A DNA stretch of 57,906 nucleotides from a virus (IMGVR_UViG_3300020147_000010:1-57906); one strand, 5' to 3'; positions 15,114-22,709 are shown, counted from the first letter of the stretch. Translations and numbers: made by a program. The notes: generated by a model not told the origin, from the letters alone.

Positions 15114-15938
15114 CTACCGGGACCGGCGCATCTGGCGGTTGCTGAGATCGACGGTCTCCCCGGGCTCCACCAACAGCATGGTGCACCGGCACTGGATGAC
15201 CTCCTGGGGAGGCCCGCTCGGGTCGCCCGGGAAACGGAGGTCGAACCCGCCCACGCTGAACGTGCCGCCGACCGGTACCCGCTGGCCCTCGGCCGCCCGG
15301 TGGCTGGGCCGGGTCCGGCTGTCCGAGGTCGCCAGCCAGAACATCTCCAGGTCGTCCCCGGACTCCTCGGCCACCACGCGGAACGCCTCGGCGCGCCCGG
15401 CGTTCATCGCGCCGATGGCCTCGGTGCGGGCCACGACCACGGCGCGGTTCTGCCAGCGCTCGCTCCCCGTCGTTGACAGAACAGTGTCAACGCGCTGGGC
15501 CAGCTTGGGGATCGACTCGCCCAGGTTCACCCCGGCGGCCATCTGTCCGGCCACCAGGTCGTACACCTCGTCCGGCACCCGGACCAGGCGGTTGGTCACC
15601 TCGGCCAGGTAGCGCGTGATGGTCGGCCGCTGATCCCAGGCGTAGTCCTTGCCCAGGATGCGCTCGAACGCCGCGCCGATGGCCTTCCAGATTTCGCCCT
15701 GGACCAGGAGCTCCACGGCCTCGCGCCAGGCCGGGACGCGCGCCCACACGGCGTCCGGGTTCGGGACCGCCGTGTCCCCCCGGAGCACCCGGCGCGCGGT
15801 CTGGACCAACCAGTCCGAGAGCGCCGACCACACGGCCATCCGGATGTCGCGCTCCAGGGCGGCCACCTCCAGCCGGGCGTCCAGCCGCTGGGGGAGCCAG
15901 GGATCGGTCCCCCGGCCGTCCCACACCGGGCCGGTCAT
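15114..15938 (-). CDS. MuF-like head morphogenesis protein
   Basis: 274 residues. The C-terminal half has the MuF signature in order: VVVARTEAIGAMNAGR (residues about 165-180), then WLATSDSRTRPSHRAAEGQ, GGFDLRFPGDPSGPPQE and VIQCRCTM near the end. The N-terminal half is helical. MuF proteins are minor head proteins attached near the portal. It starts by ATGA overlap with a 28-residue membrane peptide gene. Confidence 0.9.
   Translation of the reverse strand: MTGPVWDGRGTDPWLPQRLDARLEVAALERDIRMAVWSALSDWLVQTARRVLRGDTAVPNPDAVWARVPAWREAVELLVQGEIWKAIGAAFERILGKDYAWDQRPTITRYLAEVTNRLVRVPDEVYDLVAGQMAAGVNLGESIPKLAQRVDTVLSTTGSERWQNRAVVVARTEAIGAMNAGRAEAFRVVAEESGDDLEMFWLATSDSRTRPSHRAAEGQRVPVGGTFSVGGFDLRFPGDPSGPPQEVIQCRCTMLLVEPGETVDLSNRQMRRSR
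15474..15489. promoter_or_regulatory. TGAC-N8-GTCA site inside MuF-like gene
   Basis: Core AGAACAGT, with five-base arms TGACA / TGTCA. In frame GTT GAC ACT GTT CTG TCA (VDTVLS). Confidence 0.8.
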
Positions 15939-16021
15939 CGCTCGCGCCCCAGCCAGCGGAACGCCGAGCCGGTCAGCACCAGGGCGGAGCCGACCAGCAC
16001 CAGCAACAGCTCGAACGTCAC
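15935..16021 (-). CDS. 28-residue single-pass membrane peptide
   Basis: GTG start overlapping the previous stop (GTGA) and stop overlapping the MuF start (ATGA). The peptide MTFELLLVLVGSALVLTGSA is one hydrophobic helix, followed by FRWLGRER with a positive end. The tight double overlap and the clear helix argue that it is real. It is very small and its role is unknown. Confidence 0.6.
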   Translation of the reverse strand: MTFELLLVLVGSALVLTGSAFRWLGRER

Positions 16022-16143
16022 CGCTGGTCCTCCTTGGTCGTCGGCCGCTCGCGCTCGGCCTGGGCGCGCGTCGCGCGGAACAGGTCGTCCTCGCGGCTGG
16101 GCGGCACCCGGACCGGGCGCTGGGTGATGCGCTTCTCGGTCAT
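16018..16143 (-). CDS. 41-residue charged protein
   Basis: Starts at an ATG overlapping the portal stop (ATGA) and ends by GTGA overlap with the membrane peptide gene. Basic and acidic residues alternate (VPPSREDDLFRATRAQAERE), probably one helix. It may assist portal assembly; no family recognised. Confidence 0.55.
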   Translation of the reverse strand: MTEKRITQRPVRVPPSREDDLFRATRAQAERERPTTKEDQR

Positions 16144-18092
16144 GCGGCCACCAGGCCCTGGCCCCGGTTGGCGATGCTCAGCGCCGCGAACAGGAGGTCA
16201 TCGTGGTGGCGGATGCCCCGGGTCAGGAGCTCGTGGACGTAGCCCTGGAGGAGCGCGCCCAGATCGTCCGCGTCCACGCCGAGGTCCGAGGCCACCAGGG
16301 CCACGTGGGTCCAGGCCCCCTCGGTCACCTTGGCCGCCTTCTCCGGCGTGATCGGGCCGACCACGTGGTGGAGCTCGTGGCGCGGCACGTCAGCCCAGCG
16401 GCCCCGGCGCTCCTGGGGCGTGGTGAGGCGGCCACCGGCCAGCTCCAGCGCGCGCATCACCATCAGCTTGGCGCTGGCGTTGAACACGGCGGCCGGGGAG
16501 ACCGGCGCGGCCACGCGGGTGGCGGTCAGCTCGCGGATGCGGGTATCCAGCGCGGCCGTGATGGCGCGCGCCTCGTCCGGCGCTTCCACCTCCCCGCCGT
16601 TGGGCGGGCCGTCCGCCGGACCCTCGCTCGCGTCGTCGTCCAGGTCGCCATCGGTGCGCTGGGCGGCCGTGGGCGGAAGGCCCACGGACTGGACCGCCGG
16701 GAGACCAAGGAGCCGCTGGACCTCGGGGTCCAGGATGAGGTCCGGCTGGGTGGTCACCAGCTTGAGGAGGATCTGGGCCGCGCGGTCCTGGATGGTCGGC
16801 ATCTGGTCCGGGCTGAAGGCCCCGGCCTTGACCACCTCGTCGTCCCGGATGAGGAACCGATCGTGGAGCTGAAGCGCCTCCTCCAGCCGGTTGGGCTTGG
16901 CGGCCAGCGCGCTGGTGTCGAACGCGAACGCATAGCGCTCGGGGTTGGCGACGCCCAGCGCCTCCAGGGCGCGCCGGAGGAACCCCCGGGTGAGGGCGTC
17001 CGCGATGAGCCCGAGGTAGCCGCGAATCCAGCGGATGCCCTCGTCCGAGATCAGCCAGGCGGTCCAGTGGTTGGAGTCCGCGATGCCGGTCAGCACCTCG
17101 GCCGGGATCTCGGCGCTGGAGGCCAGGCGGCTGATCGCCTTGTCTTTCATCGGCGTGATCTCGGCGGAGAGCTCGCTCCAGAAGTTGATCGGGGCCAGCT
17201 TGTCCAGGTGCTCCAGGAGGTGGTCCGGGATCGTCGCCATGATCGGGACCATCGCGCTGGCGCGCGACTGGTCGGCCATGCTGGCGGCGGCGGCCCGCTG
17301 GATGTAGGCCATGAACCCGGCCATGCCCTCGGGGTCGCCCTCCTCGCGGGGGAAGTCGATCCCCTCGGGGAGGAACATGATCCCGGCCCCGGTGAGGCGG
17401 CTGTCCAGCTCCGCAAACTCGCGCTTGGTCAGGAGCTCGATCTCCCGGAGCGGCACAATGGCGGACCGCGTGAAGCTGTCCGCCTGGTCGGTGTCGTTGG
17501 GGTGCGGACGCCAGCACCGGATCAGGATGTCCCGGCCGTCCGTCAGCTCCAGCTTGTTGCCACCGCGCGTCTGGGGGCGGCGCACCATCACCTTGTCGCC
17601 GCTCTTGCTGAACGCCGCGCCGGTGACCACGAACCAGGTCCCCTCGGCCTGGTCGGGGTTGCGGGCCGCGCCCTCGCCCACGATCCAGCACTCCCCGCCC
17701 ACGGCCAGGTCGATCCCGGCCAGCCGGAGGTTGTCGTCCCGCTGGGAGCCGGTGCCGAGCGGCACGGCGGCCAGCCGCCGGATGCGCTCGTCCTGGACCT
17801 CGCCGGTCTCCTCGCCGGTGTCGTCCACCTCGGTCACGTAGAGCCGGGCCTGGGCCACCGAGTCACCGATGCGCCCGGCCAGGAAGTGGTGTTCCGGAAC
17901 GATGTCGTAGAGCCGCCACGCCTCGGTCTGCCAGTCGCGGTTCCCGAACTTCCAGGTCTTCCACGAGGAGCCCTCGCGGAGGTCCACCTGGGCCGTGGCG
18001 GCCGTGAGGGACGAGACGGGTACGCGCTGGAGCGGGTACGGGTTGGCGGGCTCCGGTGGTGCGGCGATGGCGCGCGGACGGCGGAAGGCCAC
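16140..18092 (-). CDS. Portal protein
   Basis: 650 residues. It contains portal features: the N-terminal DWQTEAWRLYDIVPEHHF segment, GRIGDSVAQARLYV, LTKREFAELDSRLTGAGIMFLPEGI and the long helices with LSAEITPMKDKAISRLASSAEIPAEVLTG, typical of actinophage portals. From about residue 510 there is an acidic linker (DLDDDASEGPADG) and a separate C-terminal helical part of about 130 residues with HELHHVVGPITPEKAAK, longer than a minimal portal. It forms the DNA entry ring at one capsid vertex. Confidence 0.9.
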   Translation of the reverse strand: MAFRRPRAIAAPPEPANPYPLQRVPVSSLTAATAQVDLREGSSWKTWKFGNRDWQTEAWRLYDIVPEHHFLAGRIGDSVAQARLYVTEVDDTGEETGEVQDERIRRLAAVPLGTGSQRDDNLRLAGIDLAVGGECWIVGEGAARNPDQAEGTWFVVTGAAFSKSGDKVMVRRPQTRGGNKLELTDGRDILIRCWRPHPNDTDQADSFTRSAIVPLREIELLTKREFAELDSRLTGAGIMFLPEGIDFPREEGDPEGMAGFMAYIQRAAAASMADQSRASAMVPIMATIPDHLLEHLDKLAPINFWSELSAEITPMKDKAISRLASSAEIPAEVLTGIADSNHWTAWLISDEGIRWIRGYLGLIADALTRGFLRRALEALGVANPERYAFAFDTSALAAKPNRLEEALQLHDRFLIRDDEVVKAGAFSPDQMPTIQDRAAQILLKLVTTQPDLILDPEVQRLLGLPAVQSVGLPPTAAQRTDGDLDDDASEGPADGPPNGGEVEAPDEARAITAALDTRIRELTATRVAAPVSPAAVFNASAKLMVMRALELAGGRLTTPQERRGRWADVPRHELHHVVGPITPEKAAKVTEGAWTHVALVASDLGVDADDLGALLQGYVHELLTRGIRHHDDLLFAALSIANRGQGLVAA

Positions 18093-18095
18093 GGG

Positions 18096-18407
18096 TTACC
18101 TCCCCAGGGAGTTGGTCATGCCGGTGATCTGGCTGAAGGCGAGCGCCAGCGCCGGTATCAGCATGACGGGCGAGTCCCCCCAGGCCCAGACCAGGGGAGC
18201 GGCGATGAGGGACACCCACATCCCGGCGCACCACGGACACGTGATCAGCGTGGCGAACCACTCGCCGCTGGAGCCGGGGGTGTCGTCCAGCCAGCCGATG
18301 ATCCGGTCCCGGATCGGCTCGGTGATGGCGTCGGCCGTGATGAGGCCGGTCACCCGGGCCACGGCCAGGGCGTAGATCAGGAGCTGGAGCCAGACCGGGA
18401 TCACCAT
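18096..18407 (-). CDS. DUF1360-type small membrane protein
   Basis: 103 residues from the second ATG; the first ATG (18416) lies inside the TAGGAT -10 hexamer, so the start seven bases downstream is preferred (leaderless). It has two or three hydrophobic helices: PVWLQLLIYALAVARVTGL, then FATLITCPWCAGMWVS and a following AAPLVWAW. The CPWCxGxWVS motif marks the DUF1360 family. It precedes the portal by three bases. Role unknown. Confidence 0.8.
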   Translation of the reverse strand: MVIPVWLQLLIYALAVARVTGLITADAITEPIRDRIIGWLDDTPGSSGEWFATLITCPWCAGMWVSLIAAPLVWAWGDSPVMLIPALALAFSQITGMTNSLGR

Positions 18408-18440
18408 GTGCGCCATCCTACGGGGTCAAGGGGACATCTC
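18408..18440 (-). promoter_or_regulatory. GAGATG-type promoter, leaderless
   Basis: Minus strand GAGATG (18435-18440), 14 bases, TAGGAT (18415-18420), seven bases to ATG. Precedes DUF1360, portal and head genes. Confidence 0.5.
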
Positions 18441-18455
18441 GGCCGCGCTGGCCGT

Positions 18456-18471
18456 TGACACTTCACAGTCA
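18456..18471. promoter_or_regulatory. TGAC-N8-GTCA site at gene end
   Basis: Consensus core ACTTCACA. On the minus strand TGA is the stop codon of the 166-residue gene. Confidence 0.8.
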
Positions 18472-18969
18472 GGACCGGGGGTTCACATCGAAGTACCGGC
18501 TGGGTGCGCCCCGGCCCGGTGCGCCCTTGGGCTTGTAGGTCATCCGGGGGTACCCGAGCTGGGTCAGGAGCCGGGCCAGCGCGACCTCGGGGAGGAGGTG
18601 ACGCCAGCCGCGCTCGCGCGCCAGCCGCCGGTACGTCTCGTCAATGAGGGCGTTCGAGTGGATGCCGGGGCCGAGCTCCTGGTGGACCTGACGCACGCGC
18701 TCGCGGTCCTCGGCGTCGGCGGCCTGGGCAGAGCCCGGCACGCGCCAGGAGTGGATCTCCTCGCCCCGACGCTTGACCCGGTGGCGGGTGCACCCGGCCT
18801 GGGTCAGCGCGCGGCCCAGGGCGTTCCGAGTGGCGATGGGCCGCCGGTCCTCCTCCATCAGCCGGACGTACAGCCGGAACATCTCGGTGGACGGCTGGAG
18901 CGAGCCGGGCCGTAGCTGGGCCAGGATGCGCTCCACGTCGTCCTGGGTCACCTCGGTTACCTCAGTCAT
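18469..18969 (-). CDS. Tandem winged-helix-like DNA-binding protein (putative)
   Basis: 166 residues from the ATG six bases after TATGGT (leaderless). Two similar segments, residues about 12-85 (STEMFRLYVRLMEEDRRPIA..ALGRALTQAG..) and 95-166 (LIDETYRRLARERGWRHLLPEVALARLLTQLGYPR), each run helix-helix-helix-basic wing. They resemble the winged-helix tail of phage primases. It sits between a terminator-free repeat element and the head operon, so a regulator is possible. No exact family. Confidence 0.55.
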   Translation of the reverse strand: MTEVTEVTQDDVERILAQLRPGSLQPSTEMFRLYVRLMEEDRRPIATRNALGRALTQAGCTRHRVKRRGEEIHSWRVPGSAQAADAEDRERVRQVHQELGPGIHSNALIDETYRRLARERGWRHLLPEVALARLLTQLGYPRMTYKPKGAPGRGAPSRYFDVNPRS

Positions 18970-19024
18970 GGCACCACCATACACCACAATGGGACACCCA
19001 CCACGCCCCGGGCCGGGGGACCGG

Positions 19025-19170
19025 CGGGGGGACGGGGGGAGCGAATGGGACCACGGACCCCGGAGCCCGCCACAGCTACACATACGCGCGTCGTGCGCGC
19101 GCCGCGTACAAGACGTTTTCTCGGACGTGTGTAGGGGGAGCGGTCCCATTCAGTCCCCCCGTTCCCCCAG
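19025..19170. repeat. Dispersed repeat with inverted ends, copy A
   Basis: About 146 bases, matched by 47600-47737. The ends are inverted G-rich arms (GGGGGGACGGGGGGA...GAATGGGACC against GGTCCCATTCAGTCCCCCC). A central alternating CG part (ACGCGCGTCGTGCGCGCG) and a conserved TTTCTCGGA-GTGTGTAGGGGGAG block lie between. There is no convincing reading frame. Could be an origin, a structured RNA or a MITE-like element. Confidence 0.7.
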
Positions 19171-19319
19171 GGATGCGCGCCCGGCCGCCCTGGCCCACTC
19201 CTGTGAGGTGGTGTCTGACTCATGGCCCCGTAACGTGGCGCACCCAGCGCGCCCACCGGCAGGCCCCCGGGGGTCCGAGGGGTGCACGGTGAGCGGCGCT
19301 GGGTGTGGGGTCCACGGCG
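19171..19319. other. Non-coding stretch with hairpin
   Basis: Between copy A of the repeat and the 118-residue gene I see no supported gene. CACCCAGCGC (19241-19250) and GCGCTGGGTG (19296-19305) form long inverted arms that may terminate minus-strand transcription; a GC-rich CCCCCGGGGG lies between them. Confidence 0.45.
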
Positions 19320-19676
19320 TCAGCGTGGCAACACCGTGCCGTCGAACTTGGCCCGGTGGGTCTTCCAGTCATGCCCGGCGGCGGCCACGGTCCGGCGTGC
19401 CCAGTCCTCGCGGAGCGCCGCGTCCCACGCCTCGTCCGGGCCGGGCCGCTCGTCGGTGAGCAGAACCCCCGGCGGGGGGACCAGGTAGCGCACCCGCTTA
19501 CCCGCGATGTACTCCACGCCCTCGTACGTCCAGCCCTCGGCTATCAGCCGCTCCACCAGCTCGGTGGCGTCGCCATCGGCCACCACAGCCGCGTCCACCT
19601 GGCGGCACTCCTTCAGGTGCTCCACCAGCGCCTCGGGTCCGTCCAGCTCGCGCTCGTCGTGCTCATGCCTGCCCAT
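19320..19676 (-). CDS. Hypothetical protein
   Basis: 118 residues, starting MGRHEHDERELDGPEALVEHL. A small alpha/beta N-terminal part (VDAAVVADGDATELVERLIAEGW) with the look of a short Rossmann-like or YcaO-type helper, then VRYLVPPPG and a C-terminal helix. It overlaps the upstream zinc gene by 14 bases, so the pair is co-translated. No family recognised. Confidence 0.6.
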   Translation of the reverse strand: MGRHEHDERELDGPEALVEHLKECRQVDAAVVADGDATELVERLIAEGWTYEGVEYIAGKRVRYLVPPPGVLLTDERPGPDEAWDAALREDWARRTVAAAGHDWKTHRAKFDGTVLPR

Positions 19677-19854
19677 CGTCTGTCCTCCGCCTCTCGGGGT
19701 GGTCGGTCTTCCGGGGTACTTGCACTCCAGCAACGGTCTTGGTGCACTTCCAGCCGATGGCCGCTCCGCAGACCGGGCACGCACGCTTGCGCTTGCCCAC
19801 GTCCACGGCCTGGCGGCCGGAGAGCACCCGGCCGCCACGTCCTCGTCCGGTCAC
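19663..19854 (-). CDS. Small zinc-finger protein
   Basis: 63 residues if started at GTG 19854 (GGAGG 11 bases upstream); a longer start at 19899 adds 15 residues. CPVCGAAIGWKCTKTVAG followed by a His-x-x-Arg-Arg end is a compact zinc finger seen in many small actinophage proteins. It is divergent from the HNH gene. Nucleic-acid binding is likely but not shown. Confidence 0.65.
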   Translation of the reverse strand: MTGRGRGGRVLSGRQAVDVGKRKRACPVCGAAIGWKCTKTVAGVQVPRKTDHPERRRTDDGQA

Positions 19855-19922
19855 TTGCTTCTCGTCCTCCCCCCGGTGGAGCTGTTGCACGTGCCGCACG
19901 CGGGCCGGTATACACTGCTCAC

Positions 19923-20435
19923 ATGCGTATCTGTCGTGTCAAGGTCTGCCCCCTGCCAGTCAAGGCCAGGGAGCTGTGTCAGGGCCACTACTTCCGCCTC
20001 CTCCGCCACGGCGACCCCGGAGAGTCCCCGATCTCGGACCGGCGTCCGGCCCGGTGCTCGGTGGACGGATGCACGGGCCGATGGGTCCAGGGCTCCTCGG
20101 GGCTGTGCCTGAAGCACCACCGGCGCGCGGAGAAGGGTGGTTCCGTCGATTACGTCGGTGCCAACACCGGCCCCACGAACGGTTCCTGGAAGGGCAATGA
20201 GGTCGGGTACAACGCGGCCCACGATCGGGTCCGGCGTGCCCGGGGAGCGGCCAGCAAGCAACGGTGCGCCTGTGGCCGCCAGGCCCGTCACTGGGCGTAT
20301 GACCACCAGGACCCGGCCGAGCTGGTAGATCCCCGGGGCTACCGCTACAGCGGCGACCCCGGGCACTACCTCCCCCAGTGCGTCCCGTGCCACAAACGTG
20401 GTGACCTGGACCGCCTCACATACACACGTCATTGA
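19923..20435 (+). CDS. HNH homing-type endonuclease
   Basis: 170 residues. The N-terminal part has Cys pairs (CRVKVCPLPVKARELCQGHYFRLLRHG and CSVDGCTGR...CLKHH), as in zinc-bearing HNH proteins of phages. The C-terminal core carries GYNAAHDRVRRARGAAS, CACGRQARHWAYDH, YLPQCVPCHKRGD, with the catalytic His in AYDH. Such enzymes are usually mobile, and a lone plus-strand copy in a minus-strand region fits. TACACT lies six bases before the ATG (leaderless). Its end overlaps the opposite gene by seven bases. Confidence 0.8.
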   Translation: MRICRVKVCPLPVKARELCQGHYFRLLRHGDPGESPISDRRPARCSVDGCTGRWVQGSSGLCLKHHRRAEKGGSVDYVGANTGPTNGSWKGNEVGYNAAHDRVRRARGAASKQRCACGRQARHWAYDHQDPAELVDPRGYRYSGDPGHYLPQCVPCHKRGDLDRLTYTRH

Positions 20436-20677
20436 GTCGCCAGGTGTCGCGGACGGTTCTTGGCGGCCACCTTGCGGCCCTTGCCCCGGTTGGCCTTCCC
20501 CAGCTCCCCGGCGTGGTACCAGCCGCACTGGTTGCAGAAGTACGTGTTGGAGGTGTGGGCCTTCCACTTCCCGGCCCGGATGAGCCCCCAGCGCTGGCCC
20601 TCGGCCGCCTCCTGGGTCGCGTGCTGCTTCTTGGGCTTGCCCCGGCTGGAGCACTTCTTGAGGTAGCCGACGCTCAC
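20429..20677 (-). CDS. Small basic zinc-ribbon protein
   Basis: 82 residues from a GTG overlapping the upstream stop (GTGA). Lys/Arg rich, with a YFCNQCGWYHAG knuckle in the middle and a basic tail (GKGRKVAAKNR). The pattern SRGKPKKQHATQEAAEGQRWG followed by a CxxCGxxH knuckle recurs in small actinophage proteins. Likely nucleic-acid contact. Confidence 0.65.
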   Translation of the reverse strand: MSVGYLKKCSSRGKPKKQHATQEAAEGQRWGLIRAGKWKAHTSNTYFCNQCGWYHAGELGKANRGKGRKVAAKNRPRHLATQ

Positions 20678-21051
20678 GACCGGGCCGCCTTCCGAGCGTC
20701 CCGCATGGCCCAGCGCCGGGTGTCGTCGTGCGCCAGCTCGGGGTCCTCCAGGATGGCCTCCACCAGCCAGAGCGGCGCGTCCGAGTCGTTGCGGCCGACC
20801 CACGGCGCGGCACTGACGCCCAGGATGAACTTCCCGGCCACCAGCGTGATGAACACGTGGGAGTCGTAGGTCTCGCCCTCCCACATCGCCCACGCCTGGC
20901 CGGGCCGCTTCTCTCGGGCGTAGTCCGGCGTCGGCTGGGTCTTGGTCCACCGGATCGTGGCACCGACCCCGGTCCCGATGGCGGTCCACTCACTGGCGGG
21001 GTCGCCCGCCAGCTCCACCATCCGCTTGATGATCTTCTCCTTCAGCCTCAT
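20674..21051 (-). CDS. Hypothetical protein
   Basis: 125 residues, starting MRLKEKIIKRMVELAGDPASE. An N-terminal helix is followed by strands (ATIRWTKTQ, SHVFITLVAGKFILGV) and a C-terminal helix. First gene of a two-gene unit with an operator-type promoter 40 bases upstream. No family recognised. Confidence 0.65.
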   Translation of the reverse strand: MRLKEKIIKRMVELAGDPASEWTAIGTGVGATIRWTKTQPTPDYAREKRPGQAWAMWEGETYDSHVFITLVAGKFILGVSAAPWVGRNDSDAPLWLVEAILEDPELAHDDTRRWAMRDARKAARS

Positions 21052-21090
21052 GGCCGCTGGTCCTCTCTCGCTGGTTGACCTGTGGTTGGT

Positions 21091-21119
21091 ACTTTACCGG
21101 CTCGCCTGCAATGTGTCAA
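21091..21119 (-). promoter_or_regulatory. Promoter with degenerate operator
   Basis: Minus strand TTGACA (21114-21119), 17 bases, TAAAGT (21091-21096). The right half-site is degraded (GGCG). Confidence 0.75.
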
Positions 21120-21155
21120 GCGAGAGGGCGCGGCCAGCGGACTGACCGCGCCCCT

Positions 21156-21171
21156 TGTCACTTCACTGTCA
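21156..21171. promoter_or_regulatory. One-mismatch operator at gene end
   Basis: TGTC-ACTTCACT-GTCA, one base off the palindrome; TGA of the intact half is the stop codon of the 227-residue gene. Confidence 0.5.
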
Positions 21172-21852
21172 AGACTGGCGGGGGATCTCCTCGGTGCGGT
21201 CCACCCGCCAGCGGGCCACGTCGATGGGCCGCAACGTCTCGCCCACGGCGCGCCGGGGGAGGCCCGCGTCGGTGATCTCCAGAACCTGGGTGTCCCCCGG
21301 GTCCTGGCCGCCGGTCAGCACCGGGGCCAGCCCGAGCCGGACGCGCATGGCCCGCGTGCCCGCGTCGTCCACCGGCCGGAGCTCGTCGGTGATCTCCAGC
21401 TCGCGGAGGTGACCGGCCAGGCTCTCCGGGTGCGTCCAGGGGAGCTCACGGGGGGTCTGCCAGTGCTCGCCCAGCCAGCCGTGGACCAGGTAGTGTCCGG
21501 CCCCGTCGTCCCACCGGACGGTCAGCACCTCGCCCACGTTGTCGCCGCGCCACGTGCCGGTGGCCGCCACCCGCTGGTCGTTGTCCCTCAGCGCGTCGCG
21601 GTGCTCGCGCTCCGCCTGGCGGGCCGCCGCTCGGCGCGCGTCCTCGCGCTGGCTCAGCTTGTGGGCGACCAGGGCCACGAACACGGCGGCCGTGAAGATC
21701 CCGAACACCACGGCGGCCAGGTGAACCCAGCTCCAGGTGTCCTCCCCGATGACCCGGAGGACCAGCCCGATGGTGATCCCGGCGGCCGATCCGTAGAGCG
21801 CCACCCACCACATGCTCGGCTCCCGGGGCGTATCCTTGCGGTGCTGGCTCAT
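21169..21852 (-). CDS. Two-TM membrane protein with cytoplasmic domain
   Basis: 227 residues from the ATG at 21852 (AGGAAGG nine bases upstream; a GTG three codons earlier is possible). Two hydrophobic helices (residues about 17-35 and 42-65) are followed by a charged coiled coil (LSQREDARRAAARQAEREHRD) and a soluble domain of about 120 residues with VGEVLTVRWDDG. It may be a superinfection or membrane-interaction factor, but I cannot assign it. Confidence 0.65.
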   Translation of the reverse strand: MSQHRKDTPREPSMWWVALYGSAAGITIGLVLRVIGEDTWSWVHLAAVVFGIFTAAVFVALVAHKLSQREDARRAAARQAEREHRDALRDNDQRVAATGTWRGDNVGEVLTVRWDDGAGHYLVHGWLGEHWQTPRELPWTHPESLAGHLRELEITDELRPVDDAGTRAMRVRLGLAPVLTGGQDPGDTQVLEITDAGLPRRAVGETLRPIDVARWRVDRTEEIPRQS

Positions 21853-21915
21853 CGTCCGCACCTTCCTTCCTGTTCGGTCTCGGCCCGCTCCCCGGTGGAG
21901 CGGGCCGTGGTCGTC

Positions 21916-22128
21916 TCAGCGGACCAGCGCGTCCGTGTCGCCGCCGATCAGCACCGGCTCGTGGCTGTCCACGTGCTCCTGGCCGAGCCGGAACGCGCGC
22001 TCCTCGGTCCAGAAGTGCATGGGCTTGCCGCACTCCGTACAGGTCCCGGCATAGCCCCGGTACGGCCCGGTCTTGAACACGACCCCGATACCGGGGTCTA
22101 CCTGGTTGAACACCACGAGTTGTGCCAT
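21916..22128 (-). CDS. Small Cys-x-x-Cys protein
   Basis: 70 residues, starting MAQLVVFNQVDPGIGVVFKT. GTCTECGKPMHFW and a downstream His (HVDSHEP) could form a zinc site. TAACGT lies seven bases before the ATG, so it is leaderless from an operator-type promoter. No family recognised. Confidence 0.65.
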   Translation of the reverse strand: MAQLVVFNQVDPGIGVVFKTGPYRGYAGTCTECGKPMHFWTEERAFRLGQEHVDSHEPVLIGGDTDALVR

Positions 22129-22135
22129 GCCGAGT

Positions 22136-22164
22136 ACGTTACCGGCACGACTGCAAAGTGTCAA
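22136..22164 (-). promoter_or_regulatory. Promoter, leaderless, one-mismatch operator
   Basis: Minus strand TTGACA (22159-22164), 17 bases, TAACGT (22136-22141), seven bases to ATG. Palindrome TGAC-ACTTTGCA-GTCG. Confidence 0.75.
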
Positions 22165-22177
22165 GGGGTGTCCTGAC

Positions 22178-22206
22178 TGGACACATTCCCGTCACGCCTG
22201 TAAGGT
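22178..22206 (+). promoter_or_regulatory. Promoter, one-mismatch operator
   Basis: TGGACA (22178-22183), 17 bases, TAAGGT (22201-22206). Palindrome GGAC-ACATTCCC-GTCA. Divergent from the promoter 14 bases away. Confidence 0.75.
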
Positions 22207-22255
22207 AGACACCAGTCGAGCCAGTGAGGCTCGCCGGACAAGGGGAGGAGCCCCG

Positions 22256-22387
22256 TTGATCGAGATCGGGGAGAACCTGGAGAGCCTGCTGACCACCGTC
22301 GCCATCATGGGCGCGCTGGCGGTCATGGTCTGGGCCACCAACCGGCCGTCGCGCCGCGAGCGTCGGCGCAAGGACGAGGAGGGCTGA
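22256..22387 (+). CDS. Small single-pass membrane protein (TTG start)
   Basis: 43 residues from a TTG with a GGGGAGGAG ribosome site. Sequence begins MIEIGENLESLLTTVAIMGA; one hydrophobic helix (LLTTVAIMGALAVMVWA) and an Arg-rich end (RPSRRERRRKDEEG). Shorter frames lack a better start. First gene of a four-gene plus-strand unit. Confidence 0.6.
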   Translation: MIEIGENLESLLTTVAIMGALAVMVWATNRPSRRERRRKDEEG

Positions 22388-22389
22388 GC

Positions 22390-22554
22390 ATGGGCGTCAA
22401 GGACAACGAGGGTCCGGGCCGGGGTCAGGACGGCTCGAACCACGGCAAGGCCACCGGGGCCGGGGGAGCTGGCACCGGGCCGGGCCGGGTCAAGGGCGGC
22501 GGCCGGGACGCGAACCAGAGCGGCGGCGGCACCGGCTCCGGCGGCCGGAAGTGA
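22390..22554 (+). CDS. Small Gly-rich protein
   Basis: 54 residues, MGVKDNEGPGRGQDGS then about 45% glycine. Low complexity, likely disordered. It is three bases from the upstream stop. Similar short Gly/Lys/Asn proteins occur elsewhere here (6256-6432). Function unknown. Confidence 0.55.
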   Translation: MGVKDNEGPGRGQDGSNHGKATGAGGAGTGPGRVKGGGRDANQSGGGTGSGGRK

Positions 22555-22580
22555 TCCCGGGGTCAGGACCCGGCCGTGGG

Positions 22581-22706
22581 GTGCCCTGGTGGCGCTGGCG
22601 GCGGGTCCTGACCCTCCGGCCGGACCCGGGCCTGATCGGACCGGAGCCAGCGCCGAGGGGTCAAGCGCGCGAGGGTCGAACGGTGGCGAGGATCGGAAGG
22701 GCGTAG
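22581..22706 (+). CDS. Possible 41-residue protein
   Basis: GTG start, MPWWRWRRVLTLRPDPGLIG. Trp/Arg rich at the N-terminus, no clear ribosome site; a long inverted repeat (GGGTCAGGACCCG / CGGGTCCTGACCC) covers its start, which could hide or replace it. Kept because it fits between its neighbours by three bases. Confidence 0.4.
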   Translation: MPWWRWRRVLTLRPDPGLIGPEPAPRGQAREGRTVARIGRA

Positions 22707-22709
22707 GAC

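Noticed and set aside
16203-18458. Long plus-strand open frame of 751 codons opposite the portal gene
   Set aside because: It is low-complexity (Gly/Arg/Pro/Val) and mirrors the portal on the other strand; GC-rich DNA gives long antisense frames. The same holds for long plus-strand frames at 8087, 13540, 29369, 31463 and 51742.
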